The notes under the pieces were generated by a model, which was given only the letters and a program-made list of their open reading frames with translations, ran no database searches and was not told the DNA's origin. Made by a program: the position numbers and the translations under genes. DNA of 7,710 bases from Rickettsiales bacterium (lineage in GTDB: Bacteria; Pseudomonadota; Alphaproteobacteria; Rickettsiales; Deianiraeaceae). Shown here in pieces: positions 1 through 5,697 of the stretch. The stretch is taken from the NCBI GenBank assembly GCA_017477855.1, contig JAFUUN010000024.1, positions 1-7,710 of the forward strand, in the 5' to 3' direction. How positions within the stretch are numbered: the first letter of the stretch is position 1; each line of letters starts with the position of its first letter.

Positions 1-49
1 CTGCGCTCGGGCTCCGCTCGGAGAAAAAACGCGCTCCGCCCAGCGCAAC
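1..49 (-). repeat. GC-rich dispersed repeat, copy 1 (partial, cut by window edge)
   Basis: This GC-rich stretch is the reverse complement of the left half of the complete element at 6180-6294. It shares the CTCCGCTCGGAG palindromic core followed by a run of A, then a CGCTCCGC block and the GCGCAAC end. The element continues beyond the window start. It ends four bases before the stop codon of the first pilin-like gene, so it could also shape the 3' end of that transcript: on the minus strand a CGGAG/CTCCG stem encloses a T-rich loop. I infer a terminator-like role only weakly. Confidence 0.7.
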
Positions 50-53
50 CTAC

Positions 54-1253
54 CTAAAACTCCGAAAAGCTAAACACTCCAATGCAATTTGCCGATGTAT
101 CATGTGTGCGATAAACGTTCAATTTTTTGAAGTTTGCATCTTTTAATTGGTCGGCAGTCAATGCACTATACATAGCAACTTCATTTGTGTTGGCACATCT
201 TGGTTGACTGTTAATATTCCATGTATAGCTTGATGCTTCATTCACGCCAAAAACATGTCCTGTCAACGGAAAACCATCATCAATTTTGGCATCAATGGCA
301 TTCATTGTTTCAACTGGAACAACACCTTTTAGTGGCAACAAATATGATGGAACATACGTCAATGGCCCGCAAAGTTCTTCATTTACACCGCCTTGTGCGC
401 TAGTTGCAACATAATCATTGAAAGATGCAAGCACAAGTGCGTGGTGTTTATTTGCATCAATATCTGTTCTCAAACTGTCTGCAATCAAACCCCACCTTGG
501 AGTTGCGCTACTATTTGTAATGCCATGCATCAAGTTGGTGAAGTAATAAACTCCGCTTCCAGAACCATATTCGTATTCAGGCATGTTATATCCCGGCTCA
601 ACACATTGCGCCGTCACAGCCGATGTGACCGTTTTACACAAATTTGAATATTGTTTGTCAATCAGTCCGGCAGCACTCAAATGTGCCCAGACACCAAAAC
701 CCTCACTGTAATAATTGGCCGTGTTATTTAACTTTCTCACACATGGAAAGACCTTGCCGCGTCCTTCTCCGTTGATTGGAATTTTGTCTGCCATTGTGCG
801 ATTGGAGCTTATCAATGAGACAAGCTCTGCTGGTGTTTTTGTTTCATATCCCTTTGGCGCAAGTTGATACTGTGCGTTTGGAAAGTCCCCGGGAAGGTAG
901 CCATATGTCTGGTAGAATGTGTTGATGGCTTTGCGGTAGATTTCAATCTGCTTGATTGTTGCGGCAACTTCTGAATTTGCGATGAGCTTTTTCCCAGCCA
1001 ACAAACCAGAGATAAGTATTCCCAAAATTGACAGCACGATTGACAATTCCACGAGCGTGAACGACTTTTTGTGCTTTGCTTGGGACATCATTGCTCTTCG
1101 GTCGTGGCGTGATATGCGGCGGAACTTTGGCACTTCACCTGTCCTCAACGCGTGCAGCAACAACCTTTTTCTGAATACTTTATTCATCATCTTGGCAATC
1201 ATAATATCAAGTTTGCTTGGTTTTGCAACCTTGTTCTCACCTCCTTCTGTCAT
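54..1253 (-). CDS. Large prepilin-like protein (type IV pilin/type II secretion pseudopilin N-terminus)
   Basis: The protein carries a class III (prepilin) signal: basic KHKKS followed by FTLVELSIVLSILGILISG, with the conserved Glu at position 5 of the mature helix. Prepilin peptidase should cleave after KKS and the helix would anchor the protein in the inner membrane. Behind it come a YGYLPGDFPNA motif, a KIDDGFPLTG motif and six cysteines, all shared with the upstream paralogue at 1256-2275. The mature part would be about 335 residues, much longer than a major pilin, so a minor pilin or surface pseudopilin is more likely. The start is uncertain. The ATG at 1253 is 2 nt after the neighbour's stop and gives an unusual 64-residue basic leader (399 aa in total). 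ATGs at 1091 or 1088 give a conventional leader of about 10 residues with weak GAAGAG upstream. I chose 1253 because the frame stays open and looks coding in between. The family call is firm; the exact function is unknown. Confidence 0.85.
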   Translation of the reverse strand: MTEGGENKVAKPSKLDIMIAKMMNKVFRKRLLLHALRTGEVPKFRRISRHDRRAMMSQAKHKKSFTLVELSIVLSILGILISGLLAGKKLIANSEVAATIKQIEIYRKAINTFYQTYGYLPGDFPNAQYQLAPKGYETKTPAELVSLISSNRTMADKIPINGEGRGKVFPCVRKLNNTANYYSEGFGVWAHLSAAGLIDKQYSNLCKTVTSAVTAQCVEPGYNMPEYEYGSGSGVYYFTNLMHGITNSSATPRWGLIADSLRTDIDANKHHALVLASFNDYVATSAQGGVNEELCGPLTYVPSYLLPLKGVVPVETMNAIDAKIDDGFPLTGHVFGVNEASSYTWNINSQPRCANTNEVAMYSALTADQLKDANFKKLNVYRTHDTSANCIGVFSFSEF

Positions 1254-1255
1254 AA

Positions 1256-2275
1256 TCAAAACTGCGGCATTGCAAACACTCCAATACAAAGTGCTTTTTC
1301 GTCTGTTCCGTTATACATATTTATTGCAGACAAGCTGGTTGGATTGTTAAGAATTGTTGCGTTGATTGTGCCATTTATTTTTCCTGCATTTGTTCCATAT
1401 TGCGCAGTTGCAATTTTCACACATTGATGGGTTGTGCTGACATTATAAGAAGCCTTGCCTGCTGCTGGGTTTTGCGCAGCAACATTGCCTGTCAACGGGT
1501 AACCATCATCAATTTTGATGTCAATTTCTGCAAGTAGCGGAGCAGTTATTCCACCATTTGAAAAACCAAATCTGTATGTTGTTCCTGAAATTTGGCGACA
1601 TGGTCTTACGTAGTTTAACTCAACTGTTCCATTTATGTATTTTTGGTGATATGTGTTTTTTAAATTCACAAGCAACAATGCTGTGTGCTGTGTGGCTTTT
1701 TGTCCTTCAAGTAAGCCAAGTTGATACTCATTGTGGAATTTTGTCAGTGTTGAGAAAATATACATTCCATTATATCCATATTTTGCTTTTGGAACATTGT
1801 AGCCAGCTTCAAAACAATCATCTGATTTGTCTGATGTCAAACTTTTACACAAACTTGAATATTTCTCTTCGATAAAACCTGCTGCGCTCAAATGCGACCA
1901 TGCAAGAGAAAAATCACTATAATACGGTGCAGACGCTGGAATAACGCATCCACTTAATTCGCCTATACCCTTGCCATTGAGTGGAATTGTTTTCAAAACC
2001 TTCTCATCAAGTGCTTTGATTGTATTGATGTCTGCTGTTGTATAAGCTGCCGGTGCCAGTTTGGCCTGTGCATCTGGCATGTCGCCGGGCATGTAGCCAT
2101 ATGTTTCGTAGAACTTTGCGAAGGCAGATTGGTATCGCTGTATTTCGTGGATTGTTGTCTGTACTTTTGCGCGTTCAACGAGTTTGCGGCCGCCAATAAG
2201 TGAGCCAATTAGCATTGCGACAACGCACATAACGATTGATATTTCCATAAGTGTAAATGACTTTTTTCCAACCAT
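1256..2275 (-). CDS. Large prepilin-like protein, tandem paralogue of 54-1253
   Basis: The protein has 339 residues and starts MVGKKS followed by FTLMEISIVMCVVAMLIGSL. This is a short prepilin leader, a Phe at mature position 1, Glu at position 5 and one membrane helix. The motifs YGYMPGDMPDA (about residues 60-70), AWSHLSAAGFI, YSSLCK, KIDDGYPLTG and the closing CIGVF match the downstream gene in order, so the pair arose by duplication. The six ectodomain cysteines match those of the partner; one extra cysteine lies in the membrane helix. It is the first gene of a probable two-gene operon, with 2 nt to the next possible ATG. No Shine-Dalgarno precedes the ATG, but TATAAG at 2283-2288 (minus) lies 7 nt upstream, consistent with a nearly leaderless mRNA. 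It is probably a minor pilin or pseudopilin assembled at the inner membrane; its partners are not in the window. Confidence 0.9.
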   Translation of the reverse strand: MVGKKSFTLMEISIVMCVVAMLIGSLIGGRKLVERAKVQTTIHEIQRYQSAFAKFYETYGYMPGDMPDAQAKLAPAAYTTADINTIKALDEKVLKTIPLNGKGIGELSGCVIPASAPYYSDFSLAWSHLSAAGFIEEKYSSLCKSLTSDKSDDCFEAGYNVPKAKYGYNGMYIFSTLTKFHNEYQLGLLEGQKATQHTALLLVNLKNTYHQKYINGTVELNYVRPCRQISGTTYRFGFSNGGITAPLLAEIDIKIDDGYPLTGNVAAQNPAAGKASYNVSTTHQCVKIATAQYGTNAGKINGTINATILNNPTSLSAINMYNGTDEKALCIGVFAMPQF

Positions 2276-2282
2276 CTGTTGA

Positions 2283-2288
2283 CTTATA
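2283..2288 (-). promoter_or_regulatory. Possible -10 element for the pilin-like operon
   Basis: TATAAG on the minus strand would place transcription start one base before the ATG at 2275. No good -35 is visible; the best, TTGCTT at 2308-2313, is 19 nt away, which is long. I list it because the same spacing recurs before the gene at 5698. Confidence 0.3.
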
Positions 2289-2330
2289 GGAAAAGTATTT
2301 TAATAAAAAGCAATGAAAAATTCTGATTTG

Positions 2331-2441
2331 TGTTGGGCGCGGGGCGGAGCGGGTTTTTGCGAGGAGCGGGTCGGAGCGGAGCGAGGACAGGAGAGCGAGG
2401 AGGTTAAAAACCGCGAGGGGGTGGCCTCGGGCCGCGCCACA
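2331..2441 (+). repeat. GC-rich dispersed repeat, copy 2
   Basis: A block of about 111 bp, strongly GC-rich amid AT-rich DNA. It begins TGTTGGGCGC and ends GCGCCACAT, so its ends are imperfect inverted repeats. Its right half (2394-2441) matches the copy at 6180-6294 almost base for base, including GAGGAGGTTAAAAACCGCGA and GTGGCCTCGGGC; the left half is more diverged. GGTTTTT on the left and AAAAACC on the right can pair, so the element may fold on itself. It lies between the 5' end of the pilin operon and the 3' end of the thrC-like gene. It could be a REP-like or non-autonomous mobile palindromic element; no transposase is present in the window. Confidence 0.8.
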
Positions 2442-2444
2442 TAT

Positions 2445-2561
2445 TTGGTGCAGGTTTTTTCTATCTGTGTCTGTTTGATGGTTTCTTTGTCTCTGTCTTC
2501 ATGTGGGACATATTCAAAACTGAAAATGCCTAAGACCACTTCATCTTCTCAAGCTGGCTAA
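2445..2561 (+). pseudogene. Possible small lipoprotein or lipoprotein remnant next to repeat copy 2
   Basis: Right after the GC-rich repeat the plus strand reads a hydrophobic stretch, VFSICVCLMVSLSLSSC, that ends in a lipobox-like LSSC followed by GTYSKLKMPK and a short Ser/Thr tail, stopping at 2559-2561. This resembles the tiny LptM/YifL-type lipoproteins that start CG and have a short Pro-containing tail. However, there is no basic N-terminus, no ribosome binding site and no clear ATG; the frame runs back through the repeat to an ATG at 2313. The end overlaps the thrC-like stop in antisense. It may be a real small lipoprotein whose 5' end was replaced by the repeat, or chance. Confidence 0.2.
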
Positions 2562-4170
2562 CTGCATAGCTGAGGATGTTGTGCTCGTCATTGGCTATTT
2601 CTTTATCTTCAAAGCGCTCCGTGTCAAGTTCGGTCCATGGAGTTTTATCAACTTCAATTTCATATCCAAGTGATGCATTAACGAACTCCAAATTCCTGCG
2701 ATAATCAAGGGTATTAAATACAACAATTGGCAACATTGAAATCTGCGAACCAATTTCACTTAATGCATTATTAGCGGCAATTCTTGATATAGCAAGATGG
2801 ACGTCCACTGGGATTTTCTTCTCTCTCACCATTGAGAAAATACCATTTCTCTGGCTCATTTGGTTATCACAAATGGTGACAAAAAAGTCATCTCTGAACT
2901 TCCTCATTGTTGTATCATTTAGTTTGTAAATTCCATTGGTTTCTAATTCCTGAATTGCTCTATTTACAGATGCCTGATTTGCACCATACATATAGAACAG
3001 CAATCTTTCAAAGTTTGTAGGATAATTTGAATACAGCGCTGTATTTCCGTCTTCAACCTCTTTTTTTGTGTTGGCTGCTCCATTGTTTTGGAAGTCAAAG
3101 AAGAAGTTGTTTTTTTCAACTCCAAGGATGATTTTTGCAATCGGCAAACCCATTTTCTTTGCAAAGTAGGCCGCCATTCCCAAGGACATGTTAGAAGTTG
3201 GCATAGCAACGCAAAATGGTTGAAAATCTAACCTCAATGCCATTTTGAAAAATGCAGGGATATATGCCAAGATATTCAACACATTCAACTCATTGATGAA
3301 TGTCAGGTTTATCATCTCGCGCAAACTGGTATTGTTGTAAATATCATATCTTGATTTGTTTATGGTGGCTATATCCATGTCGGCTGTTGCATAGCCAAAA
3401 TTCAAGACCTTTGGTTCAAAAAGCTTAACTTTCTCTTCCTCATCGTCATCATCGTAAATACCTTTTAATCTGTTGGCCTCCCTTTCTGCTTTGCGTTGTT
3501 CTGCTGCTTTTTTTTCTGCCTCTCTCCATTCTATTTCCAGTTGCGCAATATCAATTCCATATCTATCTGCTTCCTCTTTGGTCAGCGTCTCGGCCTTATG
3601 CATTAACGATCTTGTTGAGACATTGTTTGTGGTATTGAATACAGTGAATGCTTTAATCCATTTCTTGTTTCTGGTAGCAAATGCAGTGCTCAATGCAGAA
3701 TTTCCGTCTGATATATCAATAATTGATCTGACTTTTCCTTCTTTTTCAGCAAAGTAGTTTATAAATTCTGCCGCAAGAAAAAAGCCATAGTCCTTTACGC
3801 ATCCAGTTGGGCCATATGTCAAGCTCACCATGTCCAGATTTTCATCTAATCTTGTGATGGAAAAATATTTATCCCCCATTGTTCGCGTATGTTCGTCTAT
3901 TGGCACACCAAAATCACCAAACCCACTAAATGCTCGTTCAGTTAGTTCATGCAGAATATCTTTGTCTATTCCCTTATCACAAAACCGTTCTAACAGTTCT
4001 GCCAAGATTTGCGGATATGTCATTTCACCAAATTTGTAGATTTCTTTGTATTCAAACTGTGAGATGAAGCTTGGGACAAATATTCCTCCGTTGTCCTCTG
4101 CAATAGGATTTAGGACTACTTTCTTGAAATCACCAACAACCTTACTGTTCCTTGTGCTAAGAAAAAACAT
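2530..4170 (-). CDS. thrC: Threonine synthase-like PLP-fold protein with divergent active site
   Basis: The protein (546 aa) begins MFFLSTRNSK, like the M-x-Y-x-STR start of threonine synthases, then NGGIFVP (28-33). YGPTGCVKDYG (119-129) corresponds to the family GPTLAFKD box, so Lys126 should be the PLP-binding lysine. FCVAMPTSNMSLGMAAYFAKKMGLPI (319-344) and NYPTNFERLLF (382-392) follow in family order. Threonine synthase makes threonine from O-phosphohomoserine in the cytoplasm. Here the usual ATSGDTG phosphate/PLP loop reads DISDGNS (152-158), PTGNFG reads PTSNMS (324-329), and the AHPAKF-like C-terminal motif is unrecognisable. A highly charged segment (about 198-252, with a run of acidic residues at 240-246) is inserted or substituted. 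The start is fixed by the family N-terminus; there is no Shine-Dalgarno, and the tRNA ends 9 nt upstream. Fold assignment is good; normal catalytic activity is doubtful. Confidence 0.85.
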   Translation of the reverse strand: MFFLSTRNSKVVGDFKKVVLNPIAEDNGGIFVPSFISQFEYKEIYKFGEMTYPQILAELLERFCDKGIDKDILHELTERAFSGFGDFGVPIDEHTRTMGDKYFSITRLDENLDMVSLTYGPTGCVKDYGFFLAAEFINYFAEKEGKVRSIIDISDGNSALSTAFATRNKKWIKAFTVFNTTNNVSTRSLMHKAETLTKEEADRYGIDIAQLEIEWREAEKKAAEQRKAEREANRLKGIYDDDDEEEKVKLFEPKVLNFGYATADMDIATINKSRYDIYNNTSLREMINLTFINELNVLNILAYIPAFFKMALRLDFQPFCVAMPTSNMSLGMAAYFAKKMGLPIAKIILGVEKNNFFFDFQNNGAANTKKEVEDGNTALYSNYPTNFERLLFYMYGANQASVNRAIQELETNGIYKLNDTTMRKFRDDFFVTICDNQMSQRNGIFSMVREKKIPVDVHLAISRIAANNALSEIGSQISMLPIVVFNTLDYRRNLEFVNASLGYEIEVDKTPWTELDTERFEDKEIANDEHNILSYAVSQLEKMKWS

Positions 4171-4179
4171 ATAAACAAC

Positions 4180-4255
4180 TGGCAGGGGCAGTAGGATTCG
4201 AACCCACGACCGACGGTTTTGGAGACCGCTACTCTACCAGCTGAGCTATACCCCT
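4180..4255 (-). tRNA. trnW: tRNA-Trp (anticodon CCA)
   Basis: A full cloverleaf can be drawn. The acceptor is AGGGGTA/TGCCCCT, the D arm GCTC-AGCTGGTA-GAGT, the anticodon stem GCGGT/ACCGT with loop CTCCAAA, and the T arm GTGGG-TTCGAAT-CCTAC. The anticodon CCA is at 4220-4222, the discriminator is G as expected for tryptophan, and the 3' CCA is encoded at 4180-4182. The total is 76 nt. The thrC-like ATG follows 9 nt downstream on the same strand, so the tRNA probably heads a tRNA-mRNA transcript whose processing frees the coding part. Confidence 0.97.
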
Positions 4256-4263
4256 ATACTTGG

Positions 4264-4291
4264 AAGGTATTTAAAAAAGTGTAAATGTCAA
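4264..4291 (-). promoter_or_regulatory. Probable promoter of tRNA-Trp and the thrC-like gene
   Basis: A perfect -35 TTGACA (4286-4291, minus) is followed after 16 nt by TACCTT (4264-4269), a weak -10. Transcription would start about 4257, two bases before the mature tRNA 5' end. The -35 half lies inside the 20-bp direct repeat that recurs at 5504-5523. Confidence 0.5.
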
Positions 4292-4310
4292 GTGGTGGAA
4301 GTGGAGAGAA
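4276..4310. repeat. Direct repeat A flanking the orphan gene
   Basis: Bases 4276-4295 match 5504-5523 at 19 of 20 positions, and AGTGGAGAGAA at 4300-4310 recurs at 5519-5529. Copy A has about 9 extra bases (TGG TGG AAG type) between the two parts. The pair brackets the gene at 4321-5439 in direct orientation. Confidence 0.7.
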
Positions 4311-4320
4311 GGTGAGGAAG

Positions 4321-5439
4321 TTATTTGCAAGGTTCTTTGTCATTGCTTGTCGTGTTTTTTTGGTTTTGGTGTGCCTTGTTGTTGTTAATTTCCCTTTCTT
4401 CTTCTATTTCTTTTTCACGACTGCGTTCCCTTGCGCTGCGTTTGCTACCGGTTGACTTATTATCTCTTTTCTCTTTCTTGTGCTTATGTTTACTAGGATC
4501 TTTAAATTTGTTGTTTGGTAGATTGCTATAAGCATGAATATCAATTAGTATTTTATCGATATCACATGCCGCTCCTGGAGTATAGTGTTTAACGAGATTG
4601 CATAAATCATCGTCCGTGTAGTCTTTCTTGAGATTATTAATTTTTATTTGTTCTGTTCTTTTATTGACCCTTGTATCGTAGACCAAAAGATTTCCTTGTG
4701 CAGCTCCTGCCTTGTTACTTTTCATTTCTTCAAAGAAATAAATCCAATCCCCTACTTTGTCAACAAATTGAATTCCTTTCCATGTTTTGTCCTTAAATAT
4801 TTCCTGGTAAACCTGCTGTGTGTTCAAACCTGTTTGAGTTTGTTCTATTGTACTAATCTGAACGTTATGCTTATCGTATACAAAATTATCTTTGAATTCT
4901 ATTTTTATCAAGTTGTCATCGGCAAGTATTTCATATCCATCGCATTTTTCTACTTCAGGAGTTGTTTCAGAAGCTCTACAAAGACCTTGCAACCGTAAAG
5001 TTTTGCATGTTCCATTTACATATTCAGGACTTAGCAAGCCACGCTCTTCACCAGTTCCATCCTTCCATAGTTCTTTACCACCCTTTTTAATACTCCACCG
5101 TTCATTCCTCCACATTCCTTTGTCATTGTCAAATGCTTGCGTGAGCAAGAGTTTAGACATTTGGTTATCTTTATTTATCGTGATATCAGATGTAGGTACC
5201 TCTGCGGTACAATCTTGACCTAAACGCAATGTAACACGTTGACCTGTCATGGCGGTTATCTTGATCGACTTCCAATGATCATTGTCGACATTATTTTCTT
5301 CCAATACGACTTCTTTGCACTGCATTCCATTGACTGTCTTATTTTTGCAATCATAAATATTTTCAAAATTATCTACGAAAACTTGATTTTTTTCATCCCA
5401 ACCTGGTTTTATCAGATTTTCTGTTTTTTTACTTTCCAT
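4321..5439 (-). CDS. Hypothetical Cys-containing protein with strongly basic C-terminal tail
   Basis: I do not recognise this 372-aa protein. It has no signal peptide or membrane helix. Residues 1-310 look globular and beta-rich, with nine cysteines in the whole protein (31, 41, 77, 145, 154, 166, 280, 292, 371). Two segments, around WKSIKITAMTGQRVTL (56-71) and WKGIQFVDKVGDWIYF (220-235), look alike and may reflect an internal duplication. Residues 313-350 are a low-complexity basic then mixed-charge tail (KHKHKKEKR, SKRSARERSREKE), followed by an Asn/Gln/Lys-rich end. The tail would suit nucleic-acid binding or, if exported into a eukaryotic host, nuclear localisation; both are inference. 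No Shine-Dalgarno precedes the ATG; a palindrome lies 14 bp upstream. It is bracketed by direct repeats between tRNA-Trp and the gene at 5698, which suggests an acquired gene. Confidence 0.75.
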   Translation of the reverse strand: MESKKTENLIKPGWDEKNQVFVDNFENIYDCKNKTVNGMQCKEVVLEENNVDNDHWKSIKITAMTGQRVTLRLGQDCTAEVPTSDITINKDNQMSKLLLTQAFDNDKGMWRNERWSIKKGGKELWKDGTGEERGLLSPEYVNGTCKTLRLQGLCRASETTPEVEKCDGYEILADDNLIKIEFKDNFVYDKHNVQISTIEQTQTGLNTQQVYQEIFKDKTWKGIQFVDKVGDWIYFFEEMKSNKAGAAQGNLLVYDTRVNKRTEQIKINNLKKDYTDDDLCNLVKHYTPGAACDIDKILIDIHAYSNLPNNKFKDPSKHKHKKEKRDNKSTGSKRSARERSREKEIEEEREINNNKAHQNQKNTTSNDKEPCK

Positions 5440-5452
5440 AAATTAAAAATTA

Positions 5453-5468
5453 AAACTATTAATAGTTT
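5453..5468. promoter_or_regulatory. Perfect 16-bp palindrome, possible operator
   Basis: AAACTATTAATAGTTT is a perfect two-fold palindrome 14 nt upstream of the ATG at 5439. It overlaps the best -10 candidate and the predicted transcription start, the position expected for a dimeric repressor site. A chance AT-rich palindrome cannot be excluded, as no second copy is seen in the window. Confidence 0.45.
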
Positions 5469-5491
5469 ATCAAATGAAATTCAAAAGACAA
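5464..5491 (-). promoter_or_regulatory. Possible promoter of the orphan gene 4321-5439
   Basis: TTGTCT (5486-5491, minus; 4 of 6 to consensus) and TAAACT (5464-5469; 4 of 6) are 16 nt apart. Start of transcription would fall near 5457, inside the palindrome, leaving a short leader of about 17 nt. Confidence 0.35.
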
Positions 5492-5503
5492 GAGGCAGCA
5501 TGC

Positions 5504-5529
5504 AAAGTGTAAATATCAAGTGGAGAGAA
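5504..5529. repeat. Direct repeat B flanking the orphan gene
   Basis: This is the partner of 4276-4310, with 19 of 20 bases identical over 5504-5523 and then the shared AGTGGAGAGAA. On the minus strand the TTGACA of copy A reads TTGATA here. It could be a scar of gene insertion, or a duplicated promoter or regulator-binding region. Confidence 0.7.
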
Positions 5530-5663
5530 ATGATTACATGATGTTGCATCGGCGTCCTGAACAGCATCCAAGATCCGTAGCGGTTTGAGTTGTGACGATT
5601 GCATGCTATGTTTGTTTATCTTTCAGAAAAAATAATATGTTTTAATAACAGTAGAACTTCAAA

Positions 5664-5691
5664 TTGCATTTTTATAAAAAATAGTTATAAT
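5664..5691 (+). promoter_or_regulatory. Strong promoter giving a leaderless mRNA
   Basis: TTGCAT (5664-5669), a 16-nt spacer and a perfect TATAAT (5686-5691). Counting the hexamer as -12 to -7, +1 falls exactly on the A of the ATG at 5698. This both sets the start codon choice and predicts a transcript without a 5' untranslated region. Confidence 0.65.
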
Positions 5692-5697
5692 GACTAT

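Noticed and set aside
2300..2539. Minus-strand open frame through repeat copy 2
   Set aside because: It is composed largely of the GC-rich repeat and its flanks. The equivalent region of copy 3 is read in a different frame, so there is no coding conservation.
4256..4320. Rho-independent terminator for the orphan gene
   Set aside because: No stable stem followed by a T run is visible on the minus strand; the only T run belongs to the tRNA promoter spacer.
4325..4531. Plus-strand hydrophobic Leu/Ser-rich frame
   Set aside because: It is the antisense of the Lys/Arg/Glu-rich tail of the orphan gene, where complementary codons give Leu/Ser/Phe; a shadow.
4648..5218. Two plus-strand frames antisense to the orphan gene
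   Set aside because: They show shadow composition rich in Phe, Ser, Cys and Ile without motifs; the minus-strand frame is longer and has a promoter.
5599..5697. Upstream extension of the small membrane protein starting at 5599
   Set aside because: It contains the TTGCAT and TATAAT promoter elements and its translation has no protein-like features; the start at 5698 is preferred.
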